A stretch of DNA of 64,000 nt, taken from assembly GCF_020616555.1 (NCBI RefSeq), contig NZ_CP085173.1, forward strand, positions 1,178,001 through 1,242,000. Reading direction: 5' to 3'. The DNA comes from Streptomyces longhuiensis (lineage in GTDB: Bacteria > Actinomycetota > Actinomycetes > Streptomycetales > Streptomycetaceae). Of the stretch, positions 33,417-41,762 are shown piece by piece (the stretch's first letter is position 1; every line of letters starts with the position of its first letter). Under the pieces are notes generated by a model. The model ran no database searches. It was not told where the DNA came from and worked only from the letters and a program-made list of their open reading frames with translations. The position numbers were made by a program, and so were the translations under genes.

Positions 33417-34084
33417 GTGGTGGAAGAGCACCGCGCAGACCGCAACCACTGGCGGCAAAGTACGCTATCTCAAACCAACAACGAGGCCAGCGGCGGTACC
33501 TTCCACGGCCCTGTGATCATGGGGGTCAGGTTCAGTTTGGAGAAGGCCAGATTCCGGTCCGGAACGGAGCCAGGCTTGGGGCGCATGAACAGATGTACTC
33601 CTGCGGGGAGTGGGTCGACCTGGCTTACGATCCTGTACCGGACGCGGGCACCGGCGACTTCTATGACGATCTCCGCGCGGCGGAATTCTATCCTTGGCTC
33701 GCCGCAGACGGATTCGCGGACAAGGCCGACAGCCGATACGCCCACGATCGTCATGTGCCGCTGAACTTGGTCGTGCACGAGAGGCACTCGCGTGTGCCCC
33801 GATTCGTCATCGTGCTGACGGGCAACACCTACGGATCCATACTCACCACCTACGCTGCTTCTCTGCCCGACCTGATGGATCTCCTGGCCAAATGGACTCC
33901 GACAATAAATCTCTTGGCCCAGGTCGACGGTTTGGCAAGGGAGCAGAGGGATTCGACGGGGGCTGACGAGCAAGTCTCCGCGGCTCCCCCGCCGCCCGTG
34001 CCATCTTCCCTGTCACGCATCGTGAGCCCGGACGGGCCTCATACCCGTGAAGGGCCAACTAACAGCATCGTGGGTTCCAACTGA
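33417..34084 (+). pseudogene. RHIM-like motif gene, frameshifted in G run
   Basis: Frame one (GTG 33417) encodes NNEASGGTFHGPVIMG, a motif like those of the neighbouring genes. One base is missing in the run GGGGG at 33521-33525; in the next frame the protein continues GQVQFGEGQIPVRNGARLGA and CGEWVDLAYDPVPDAGTGDF...HVPLNLVVHERHSRVPRFVI to the stop. The second part (about 165 residues) may be an effector or sensor domain; I do not recognise it. It could still be translated alone from ATG 33593. Confidence 0.55.
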
Positions 34085-34365
34085 GCCTCCATCCGGTTCC
34101 GAGCCATCCTTGCCTAGAAATCGGGGCGACGCCCTCCGCTATCGCGAGGAGAGGGACGGGCCCCTCAGCGACAAGGAACTCGACGAGGGCCGCGCGAAGA
34201 TCTTCGGCTGTGTCGGCCCCTACAAGCGCGCAGGCGGCAGGTGAGCGAGCGTGTCGAGACCGTCGTCCTGGACTCGGAAAGCCTCTCCCCTTGCGAAGGG
34301 ACAGAAGCTCCTCGCCATGCTGCAGGTGTTCCACGGCAAGGGAGCTGACCTCGTCATCGGGGTGA

Positions 34366-34498
34366 ACACCATCGCGTCCTCGACGCCACGGTCGCCGAGG
34401 ACGCGCTCCGCCAGCTGAAACCGGTCACCCACCTCTTCTCCGGCAGCGACGACATGACCAAGCTCTGTCGTCCCGGCTCACACGGCTTCCCACGATGA
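34366..34498 (+). pseudogene. PIN-domain toxin C-terminal ghost 1
   Basis: The reading HRVLDATVAEDALRQLKPVT continuing HLFSGSDDMTKLC resembles the end of VapC-like PIN domains, where the last acidic residues precede a (D)DM-x-x-L motif. The upstream acidic residues and the start are absent. A second, very similar ghost lies 1.1 kb downstream. Confidence 0.45.
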
Positions 34499-34612
34499 CA
34501 GCAGCTGATTCGGTAACCACGAGGCTGCACGTCCCGCCACATTCTCCGAAGGCGACATGCGTGTCAGTGCCTGGCCCTAATCTGGTCCCCGCATATTCGT
34601 GAGGGGGGCTAT

Positions 34613-35407
34613 ATGCCGAAGGTGCCCGAAAGTAGGCGTATCGGACGCATGGCAGTGAATGAGGTGCGTTCGCTGCTGGAACGACACGGCCACATCGTGC
34701 AGGAGATAGACGGCGGCAACGACCACGGCGAGGATCTGCACATCACCTTCGTCGAGAACGGACTGCGTACGGAGGATTCCCTGACCGTGCAGGTGAAGGG
34801 AGGCATCTCGACCCGAACCAGACGCGGGCACCGCGTACCGGTCGGCGATCACGGGGACAACTGGCGCGATGGCAGCCTTCCCGTTCTCTGCGTGGTCCAC
34901 GATCCCGAGCGCGGCGGGCTTTTCTGGGCTCATGCGACTCGTCAGCTCCGCCGGGGCAAGGCGCTACGCAAGAAAGTGAAATCGATCGTCGTCTCCCGGG
35001 AATCCGTACTTGACGACGCGAGCCTTGATGCGTTCGTACAGGTCATGCGGTGCTATCTAGCACGGGAACGCGAGGGAGTCGGCAAGTGGGCGGACATGGC
35101 GAACGTGGAGTTCGCTCCGGACGACATCGTCAAACCCTTCGAGAACGAAGTCCACGAACCCATGGTCTTCTGGCAGCGTCGCGGTGAGCCGTATGCGGTC
35201 CTCCTGCACCACGACCTGGATTGGGAGCCGGTGCGCATCCAGGAGGGGATGCTCCATTTCGAGCCAATCCCGTGGGTCGGCAACGTCATCCTTGACATCG
35301 CGGAAGCGCATTGGCTGATGGGCTGTTTCAAATCTACGGAATGGTGGCGACGGCCAATCGACCACCGCGACTCCGCTGGGCCCCCACAGTCCTCCAACCA
35401 GCCGTGA
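34613..35407 (+). CDS. DUF4365-type, Mrr-like nuclease fold
   Basis: A 264-residue protein; ATG 34613 follows GAGGGGGG. Residues 10-65 have the PD-(D/E)xK pattern of DUF4365: NEVRSLLERHGHIV (E17), GGNDHGEDLHITF (D41) and LTVQVKGG (Q60-K62). Such domains occur in restriction and anti-phage genes; the rest (WRDGSLPVLCVVHDPERGGL) supports the fold. The C-terminal about 120 residues are unrecognised and may bind a partner. It is intact in an otherwise decayed island, flanked by two PIN ghosts. Confidence 0.75.
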   Translation: MPKVPESRRIGRMAVNEVRSLLERHGHIVQEIDGGNDHGEDLHITFVENGLRTEDSLTVQVKGGISTRTRRGHRVPVGDHGDNWRDGSLPVLCVVHDPERGGLFWAHATRQLRRGKALRKKVKSIVVSRESVLDDASLDAFVQVMRCYLAREREGVGKWADMANVEFAPDDIVKPFENEVHEPMVFWQRRGEPYAVLLHHDLDWEPVRIQEGMLHFEPIPWVGNVILDIAEAHWLMGCFKSTEWWRRPIDHRDSAGPPQSSNQP

Positions 35408-35540
35408 GCTACGGCTCAACCGCACCGGGTAGACAGGAGCTTGTTCATACAGCTTCGCACCGCACATCGAGGCCGGAGGGGAGGCAACGTCGCGGCATGC
35501 GACACCCAGCCACTTTGTGTGGCTAGCGTCACGGAGAGTG

Positions 35541-35683
35541 GCGGCCGCTGGGCTGTACGGGCACAAGTACGCCATCGACGCCGAGGACGCCCTGCGCCAG
35601 CCGAACCCGTCGCCCTGCTGACCCCCGACAGCGACGACATGACCAAGCTCTGCGGCAGCCAGGTCCGTATCATCCCTCTCTGA
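35541..35683 (+). pseudogene. PIN-domain toxin C-terminal ghost 2
   Basis: AAGLYGHKYAIDAEDALRQP, then after a one-base frame change PVALLTPDSDDMTKLCGSQV and RIIPL before the stop. It shares EDALRQ and DDMTKLC with the ghost at 34366. In full PIN proteins GHxYxIDAxxAxxAL and LTSDxDDM are the conserved helix and last acidic motif. N-terminal half missing. Confidence 0.5.
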
Positions 35684-35923
35684 CCCTCCAGGCCACCCGG
35701 AGCATGAACCTCAGCAGGTTCTGGTGCACTGTCGCCACCCGTGCCCCATCCGTGCCCAGCGGAGCGGACAACAGCGGTCATGTACGGGGCCCGGAGACCA
35801 CTCCAACCGCGCACGTCTCAACCAAACATGCAGGTCAGAGCCAATTCAGTCGTTCGAGAACCGCTGATTCCCAAGCTCAGGTGCCAGACGCGTCTGCACA
35901 GCGGAAGCCGTAGGGTTCCGTCC

Positions 35924-36148
35924 ATGGTGACTGCGACTGTCCGCGAGTGGGACGACGAGGAAGGGTGGGGTGTTCTCGACTCACCCGAGACCCCCGGCGG
36001 CTGCTTCGGCCACTACGCCGACATCCAGGCGACCGGCTTCCGCACGCTGTCGGCCGGCCAGCAGGTCGACCTCACATGGGAAGCCCCTGGCTTCAAGCAG
36101 GACGGGTACGACTACCGCGCGGTGAGCATCGTTCCTCGGACTGTCTGA
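35924..36148 (+). CDS. Cold-shock-domain protein
   Basis: A 74-residue OB-fold protein: ATVREWDDEEGWGVLDSPET, then GGCFGHYADIQATGF and GQQVDLTWEAPGFKQDGYDY. The pattern of CspA (GxVKWFNxxKGFGFI ... FVHxSAI) is recognisable, though the RNP aromatic motifs are altered (GWGVL, CFGHY), as in the divergent actinomycete CSD group. It should bind single-stranded nucleic acid; its role is unknown. Confidence 0.75.
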   Translation: MVTATVREWDDEEGWGVLDSPETPGGCFGHYADIQATGFRTLSAGQQVDLTWEAPGFKQDGYDYRAVSIVPRTV

Positions 36149-37200
36149 CATCCACAGCTGACATCAGCGACGGCGTACGTCCACGGTCACCAGCAGTCCG
36201 CAACGCCACCGCACTCCTCACCGCGACGTGCAGTAGCTCCCGGTTGATCGAACTCCTATAGCGGGTGTCGCGTACCCGTCCCTGCATGCGATGTCCAGCA
36301 CCCGGCGGGCATTGAACTCCTGCACGACACCGGTGTGCGGGCCCAGATCCCTGCGGTCGACATCGAGCGGATCGTGGATCTCGGCCAGCCGCGGGTGCTT
36401 ATGCGGCCGACAGCATGCAAAGGACACCTTATATAGGGAAACAACGACGTTGAATCCCGTCGAGTTCGCCCTCCCCTACGATCGGCCTCTCCGCGAATAC
36501 CTCCACCACCATCAGCCCCCGCCCCGACTCCTCCAGCAGCACCGGTCGGCACATGCGAGTCGGCTCAGTGCCGTGGACTATCCGCGGGCAGGCAGCCGTC
36601 GAGTACGCAGAAGCGCCCTGCGGCCAGCAGCGACGCCACAGGCTCAAAGGGGCCTCCGGGGCGTGAACGCAAGTTCGAATCCCGCGGGGGTACCTTGGAT
36701 CAGGTACTCAAAGAGCCCGTCACCAGCGGGAAACACTGAGGCCGGGGTCTTAGCTTGTGTGCAGCCAGAGGCCGCCCGAAGTCGCCTGTGTCGGGGCCGT
36801 GGACGAGGCGGGGACGGGACCTTGGGGCATCGCCGCAGGTGAGCCGGGAAAGATGGCGAGGCCCCTGGGCAGGGGGCCAGGGGCTCTGCGGCGGACGGCG
36901 ACCCCAGCGGGAGGAACGGCCCGGCGGCCTGATCTCGGCCGTGCGCCGACTGAACGGCTAGTGGTGCACTTGGCAGAGGCTCGTGAGAGTGGGTTCTGAG
37001 CCTTCTGTCGTTTCTCGTACCGCTTCCAGCAGTTGGAGCGGTTGGATGGGCGGTGACGTCAGGCGCGACGCGTGGGCCGCTTCCTGACACGTGCTGGAAA
37101 AGATTGTGGGCCGGCTGTCGATCCGGCCACGTCCCGTTCGACGTCATGATGTGCGGCGCCTCGCCGCACAATGGCGCGACCGGACCTGACGAGGAAACAC
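36149..37200. other. Kilobase of remnants without intact gene
   Basis: Only ghosts are seen. On the minus strand about 36285-36405 reads RLAEIHDPLDVDRRDLGPHT and then EFNARRVLDIACRDG, an N-terminal SAM-methyltransferase piece in which the usual DIGCGTG is degraded. The minus reading 36470-36560 (RPVLLEESGRGLMVVEVFAE) looks protein-like but has no family. At 36660-36690 GTTCGAATC with short flanking complementarity recalls a tRNA T arm but lacks the rest. Confidence 0.4.
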
Positions 37201-37845
37201 GTGGATCAACTGCTGAGAGTCATGAACTTCAACGTCTCGAGTGATGGAATCGGTGCCGGTGAGCACCAGAGTCTCGAGCGGCCGTTCGGCTATGACCATC
37301 CCGAGAGGCTGTTCGCATGGGCCGGGGCCACGGCGAGCTGGCCCATGCGCACGGATGCCGGGGGGAGTCGGGGTCTCGACGACTACTTCACGCGGGACTT
37401 CGCGCGCAACATCGGCGCCGAGATCATGGGTCGCAACAAGTTCGGACCCCAGCGCGGGCCCTGGACGGACCATGAATGGCTCGGCTGGTGGGGGGAGGAG
37501 CCCCCGTTCCGCACTCCGGTGTTCGTCATGACCCACCACATGCGTCCGTCGTTCACGCTGTCGGACACCACGTTCCACTTCGTCGACAGCGATGCGGCCA
37601 CGGTCCTCGAACGGGCACGGGAAGCGGCACAGGGCAAGGATGTCCGGCTCGGCGGCGGGGTCACCACCATCCGGCAGTTCCTCGACGCCGACCTCGTCGA
37701 CACCATGCATGTGGCGGTCTCGCCAGTAAAGCTCGGGTCCGGACTACGGCTGTGGGAGTCGCCCGATGAGCTCCTCGACCGGTTTCACCTGGAGGTCGTG
37801 CCCAGCCCGAGCGGCGTGACGCACCACCTGTTCTGGCGAAGGTGA
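37201..37845 (+). CDS. Dihydrofolate reductase/RibD-C family protein
   Basis: A 214-residue protein with a GTG start at 37201 after GAGGAAAC. The opening LLRVMNFNVSSDGIGAGEHQ and the NADPH-binding core (EIMGRNKFGPQRGPW, TPVFVMTHH, LGGGVTTIRQFLDADLVDTM) are typical of the DHFR-like family common in streptomycetes. It probably reduces an unidentified substrate with NADPH. It is isolated, bounded by remnants on both sides. Confidence 0.88.
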   Translation: MDQLLRVMNFNVSSDGIGAGEHQSLERPFGYDHPERLFAWAGATASWPMRTDAGGSRGLDDYFTRDFARNIGAEIMGRNKFGPQRGPWTDHEWLGWWGEEPPFRTPVFVMTHHMRPSFTLSDTTFHFVDSDAATVLERAREAAQGKDVRLGGGVTTIRQFLDADLVDTMHVAVSPVKLGSGLRLWESPDELLDRFHLEVVPSPSGVTHHLFWRR

Positions 37846-37857
37846 CGCGAGGGCTCA

Positions 37858-38330
37858 CTCGAGTTCAGGCTGCGGCTGCGAGGAGGGCGTCCGCCCCGGC
37901 GGATGCTCTTCTCGCTGCGAATATGGGCGTGTTCCTCGCGTTCGACGGCCAGGACGTCGCGGTGGGGGATGTTGGCGTTGCGCCGGCACAGGTAGGCGTG
38001 CAGGGCCCAGGTCTGCACGGTGTGGTTGGGATGGTTCGAGTTGGCGATGGTGAACTGCCTCAGCGGTCCGAAGTGCGCCTCGATCGGGTTTGCCCACGAG
38101 GCGTAGGTCGGGGTGAAGCACAGCTCGACCTTGTGCTGCTTCGTCCAGCGGCGGATGTCGGCGCCTTGATGAGCGGACAGGTGTCCAGGATGACGTAGAT
38201 CGAGGCGCCATCCGGGCTGCTGTGCCTCGCAGTCCGGGTCGGCGGGATTCCTTCCAGGTCTTGGTGTGCTGGAAGGTGACACCGCGGCGGGCGAGCAGGC
38301 TGCGTCGCCTCGCGGCCGATGAGGATCACC
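37858..38330 (-). mobile_element. IS630-family transposase C-terminal remnant
   Basis: The minus strand encodes, in two frames, ASIYVILDTCPLIK and then ADIRRWTKQHKVELCFTPTY continuing ASWANPIEAHFGPLRQFTIA, the second Asp and final Glu of the DDE triad. A frameshift lies near 38170-38180, and the N-terminal half is absent. The remnant cuts into the HNH toxin ghost next to it. It is of a different IS630 subtype from the fragment at 21.7-22.5 kb. Confidence 0.75.
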
Positions 38331-38832
38331 GGACCGTGGCGCAGGTGTCCTGGTCGGCCTTGGAGCGGTCCGACTTCGCCGACACTGCGATGAGGGAGCG
38401 CTCGTCGCCGAGATCGTTGGCGTACGCCTGCCGTTCAGCCACACTCCAGGCGGAGGCACCGGAATCCCAGGCCTTGGCGAGCGGGACGCGTTGGTCGACG
38501 TCGAGGCCGGACGGCCCGTCGATGTACTGATCGTCATAGGCGGAGTACCAACGCCCGCTGGAGAGCTTGCACTTGGGGCCCTGTTCGGGGGTCATCCGCG
38601 CTTCGTCCTTGAGGACCTCGGCCCTCGCCATCGGCAGCCCAGCCCAGCCCTCGGAAGAGGACAGGATCCGAGAGACCGCCTTGGGCGCGTCACCGCCACG
38701 ACCATCGAACTTCTCTGCAAACTCCCGCATGGCATCAGCCATTTCGCAGTAGCCGTCCTCATAGACATTCGGGAAGTTGATCCCGATGAAGTCCAGAACG
38801 TCGTCCAGTCATCCCGGGATCGTGTAGCCCAT
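38326..38832 (-). pseudogene. T7-secreted HNH toxin, degraded
   Basis: From ATG 38832, after a GGGGGAGGA ribosome site, the reading is MGYTIPG, TGA (38809-38811), then in the same frame LDDVLDFIGINFPNVYEDGY, a WXG100/LXG-like N-terminal helix of type VII secreted polymorphic toxins. A deletion then joins it to an HNH nuclease end of the GmrSD/DUF1524 type: GPKCKLSSGRWYSAYDDQYI, then LDVDQRVPLAKAWDSGAS, where the usual catalytic DH is DQ. The end is cut by the IS630 remnant. It has a stop, a deletion, a lost catalytic His and a truncation. Confidence 0.65.
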
Positions 38833-39107
38833 CTCCGCGTCCTCCCCCGCGTTCCACATCCTGCGCGCGAAGGCAGATCCGCCGCCTACGCGATCAAGAA
38901 CTCTAGTCGGCAGCAGTGACCGCGGTGCAAGCGGGAATGAGGTCACCCTGCCCGCTCTGGACACGCTCCTGATCCGGCGGGTCCAGGTTGCCGATCTCAC
39001 GGCGAGTGTCGAGGCGCCGAATCATGTGTGTGTTGGGGCGTCGGACGACCAGCCACGCCTCCGGGGGCGTGGCTTCCCGGCGAAGGTCGCCGATTGCACA
39101 CGCTTGT

Positions 39108-39731
39108 TCAGGCGAGCGCAGGGGCGGGAGCGGGCAGGTAGGGCGTGACGTTGCGCCAGGCGCGCTTGATGTATTCCTCCTTCTCGCCGACGGGGGCGAC
39201 ATAGTGCAGAGCGGCTTCGGCGGCGTCGTTGCCCTTGAGGCGGGCGATGATCCATGCGGCAAGGTAGTGCGAGGCGAGACAGCCGCCGGCCGTGGCAATG
39301 CTGTCCTTGGCATAGAAGGGCTGATTGAGTACGTCGACGCCAGCGGCGATGACCCAGGGCTTGGTGGTCAGGTCGGTGCAGGCGGGGATGTCGTTGAGCA
39401 GGCCGAGCTTGGCCAGCACGAGTGCACCGGAGCACTGCGCCGCAATGAGTTGGCGGGAGGGGTCCAGGCGACGCAGGGTGTTCATGATCGCTGGGTCTTC
39501 GACGACCTCGCGTGTGGCGACGCCACTGCCGACGATGACGGCGTCGGCGGCGCACGCCTCCTCGAGAGTGGACATCCGCTCGATGACCACCCCGTTCATC
39601 GACGTCACCTTGGGGCTGGGGGTGGCGATGGTGACACGCCAGTCGTCGGACTTGATCCGGTTGAGCACACCGAGCGCGATCAGGGAGTCGAGTTCGTTGT
39701 AGCCGTCGAAGGTGAGGATGGCGATGTGCAC
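39108..39731 (-). CDS. DJ-1/PfpI family protein
   Basis: A 207-residue protein; the GTG at 39731 is preceded by GAAGGG. Features are HIAILTFDGYNELDSLIALG, the nucleophile elbow LIAAQCSGALVLAKLGLL (Cys about 103) and GGCLASHYLAAWIIARL. The PfpI/DJ-1 fold covers glyoxalases, isonitrile hydratases, amidases and chaperones; with the Cys intact it is probably enzymatic. It is divergent from a MocR regulator, a common pairing in actinomycetes, and probably its target. Confidence 0.85.
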   Translation of the reverse strand: MHIAILTFDGYNELDSLIALGVLNRIKSDDWRVTIATPSPKVTSMNGVVIERMSTLEEACAADAVIVGSGVATREVVEDPAIMNTLRRLDPSRQLIAAQCSGALVLAKLGLLNDIPACTDLTTKPWVIAAGVDVLNQPFYAKDSIATAGGCLASHYLAAWIIARLKGNDAAEAALHYVAPVGEKEEYIKRAWRNVTPYLPAPAPALA

Positions 39732-39802
39732 AGCGGCTGCCCTTCCGGGGAGGTCGGCGGGTGGATCTCGACGGTAAGGACCCACGAACAGGACAGCCAA
39801 AG

Positions 39803-39820
39803 AATTGTCATGCGTACAAT
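39803..39820. promoter_or_regulatory. Candidate MocR operator
   Basis: ATTGT-CATGCGT-ACAAT is an inverted repeat of five-base arms just upstream of the MocR start and in the divergent promoter region with the PfpI gene. AT-rich symmetric sites such as this are typical of MocR and GntR operators. Binding is inferred, not shown. Confidence 0.45.
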
Positions 39821-39827
39821 CCGCGCC

Positions 39828-41165
39828 ATGGCAGCCCCGCGGTACAAAATGCTGGTCGACGCGCTCGCCTCCGACATCCGGACGGGGCGGCTCGCCGCAG
39901 GCGTACGCCTGCCGACACACCGTGGGCTCGCCGCCCGTGAGGGCATTGCTGTGGTGACCGCGACTCGGGTGTACGCCGAGCTGGAAACGATGGGCCTGGT
40001 GAGCCGGGAACAGGGCCGCGGCACCTTCGTGCGTGACATCGCGGTTCCCGCCGGTCACGGCATCGATCAGCAGGTCGTCGCTACGGATGCAGTCGACCTC
40101 AACTTCAACTACCCGTCGCTGCCCGGGCAAGCTGAACTCCTTCGACAGGCCCTGCGAGAAGTGGCCACCTCTGGTGATATCGACTCGCTGCTGCGCTACC
40201 AACCGCATCGAGGGCGTCCCCAGGACAGAGCCTCGATCGCACGGCACCTGAGGCGTCGAGGAATCACCACCGACGCGGATCAGGTCCTCATCGTCAACGG
40301 TGCGCAGCACGGCCTGGCCATCACCGTCATGGCCGCGCTCAGCGCCGGCGACATCGTCGCGGTCGACGCACTCACCTACCCGGGTTTCAAGGTCCTCGCG
40401 CATGCGTTTCATCTCGACCTGGAGCCCATACCCGTAACGGCCGACGGGCCGGATCTCGAGGCCCTCGAGAAGCTGTGCGCGACCCGCCCAGTGCGCGCGA
40501 TCTACACCATGCCCACCCTGCACAACCCTCTGGGCTGGGTCATGCCGGCAACTGAGCGAACCCGCCTCATCGAGATCGCCCGACAGCACAGTTCTCTCAT
40601 CATCGAAGACGCCTCCTACGCCTACCTGGTGGAGGACCCTCCACCGCCTCTGGCTGCAACCGCGCCGGATATCACCGTCTACGTCTCGGGGCTGTCCAAG
40701 AGCGTCGCCACCGGCCTCCGGGTCGGCTTCGTCGTCGCGCCGCCATCCGCGGTGCCGTCGCTCGAACGCGCGATTCGGGCAACCACCTGGAACACCCCGG
40801 CCCTCACCACCGCGATCGCCTGCCGCTGGCTCGAGGACGGCACGGTGGACCACTTGGAAGCGCAGAAACGAGACGACGCCAAGGCCCGCCAAGCACTCAC
40901 GAAACAAGAGCTGACAGGCCTACCACTCATCAGCCACCCCTCGTCCTACTTCACATGGCTGCCGCTGCCCGACGACGCACGCGCCGATCGCCTGACCGCC
41001 ACCCTCGCGCGCCATCACATCTCGGTATCCACAGCCGAGCCCTTCACCACCACGACCCACACACCGCAGGCGATCCGCCTCGCGCTGGGCTCCACCGACA
41101 TGGAACGCCTCCAGTCGACGCTGCGGACGGTGCGACGAGCCGCTGTCGAGGACGCCTACGCCTGA
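39828..41165 (+). CDS. MocR-type (GntR-aminotransferase) regulator
   Basis: A 445-residue regulator. The N-terminal GntR winged helix (LAAGVRLPTHRGLAAREGIA...GLVSREQGRGTFVRD) joins a class I aminotransferase-like PLP domain; the cofactor segment is LIIEDASYAYLV and the Schiff-base lysine is in YVSGLSKSVATGLRVGF. MocR proteins sense PLP or amino-acid-like ligands. I chose ATG 39828 because the alternative at 39810 lies inside the operator palindrome. The divergent gene encodes a PfpI-family protein. Confidence 0.92.
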   Translation: MAAPRYKMLVDALASDIRTGRLAAGVRLPTHRGLAAREGIAVVTATRVYAELETMGLVSREQGRGTFVRDIAVPAGHGIDQQVVATDAVDLNFNYPSLPGQAELLRQALREVATSGDIDSLLRYQPHRGRPQDRASIARHLRRRGITTDADQVLIVNGAQHGLAITVMAALSAGDIVAVDALTYPGFKVLAHAFHLDLEPIPVTADGPDLEALEKLCATRPVRAIYTMPTLHNPLGWVMPATERTRLIEIARQHSSLIIEDASYAYLVEDPPPPLAATAPDITVYVSGLSKSVATGLRVGFVVAPPSAVPSLERAIRATTWNTPALTTAIACRWLEDGTVDHLEAQKRDDAKARQALTKQELTGLPLISHPSSYFTWLPLPDDARADRLTATLARHHISVSTAEPFTTTTHTPQAIRLALGSTDMERLQSTLRTVRRAAVEDAYA

Positions 41166-41258
41166 ACGCCATCGGTCCCTGTGCCTACGCAGCAGCGCCC
41201 TGGACTCCCTGATGGGCATGGAGGAGTACGTCCACACGAAGCCGGCCGTGTGACAGCG

Positions 41259-41294
41259 CTGATGCTCGCCACCGCTGGCGGTGGCGAGCATCAG
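41259..41294 (+). terminator. Strong 16-bp hairpin after mocR
   Basis: CTGATGCTCGCCACCG pairs perfectly with 41279-41294 around a CTGG loop. It follows the regulator stop by about 95 bases. Its symmetry suggests a two-way terminator. Confidence 0.75.
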
Positions 41295-41762
41295 TCGGGT
41301 GCGTCAGAACTCAGAGTTTGAGGGCGGTTTGCCGGTGTTGACGCGGCAGACACCGAATCCGGCGCCGCCGCCGGTGGTCCCTGGCTCACGTTGACCTTCA
41401 GGCAGTCGTTGCCGTTGGCGCTGCCACCTGGCGCCGGCAGGCCGTCCACCACGATGTAGTCCAAGGACTCGTTGCCCCGCGAGCCGGCCGCTGACCGCGA
41501 CGTTCGACCGGGATGTGGTGCAGTCCTGGCGAAGCTCGCGCTGATGGACCTGCGGGATCCGGGGTGAGGCCCTGCCGAGGCAGTCACCGCCGAAGCGGCC
41601 AGGTTCTGTGGGCCATTGACCTGCTTCGGTCTGCGAGGGCTTCGTGGCGTTCGACGAGGTGGCCGCGTTCGAGCCGGGCACCGGCCCACAAGGTCTGGTG
41701 CGTTCACGGCTGGTCCGCGGGCCTGGGCGGACTCCACGAGTTGGATCACCATCGCGGTGCGC
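41295..41762. other. Gap with a possible secreted-protein ghost
   Basis: On the minus strand 41300-41520 reads YIVVDGLPAPGGSANGNDCL and KVNVSQG in one frame and ends in another with VCRVNTGKPPSNSEF. It looks like the tail of an extracellular protein broken by a frameshift; no family was recognised. Confidence 0.3.

Noticed and set aside
36655..36700. Possible tRNA 3' end (GTTCGAATC loop)
   Set aside because: The T stem pairs only partly and no anticodon arm or acceptor stem can be found; left as a chance or highly decayed sequence.
21662..38330. The two IS630 pieces as halves of one element separated by the island
   Set aside because: The N-terminal piece is of the FEDEAGQ, VWDNLN type and the C-terminal piece of the YVILD, SAHKGADIRRW type, and they are in opposite orientation.
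39108..40907. A 599-residue minus-strand open frame
   Set aside because: Only its last 207 residues (the PfpI protein) are real; the upstream part is antisense to the MocR gene.
38988..41165. A 725-residue + strand frame containing MocR
   Set aside because: The first 280 residues are antisense to the PfpI gene and have no MocR content; the real start is at 39828.
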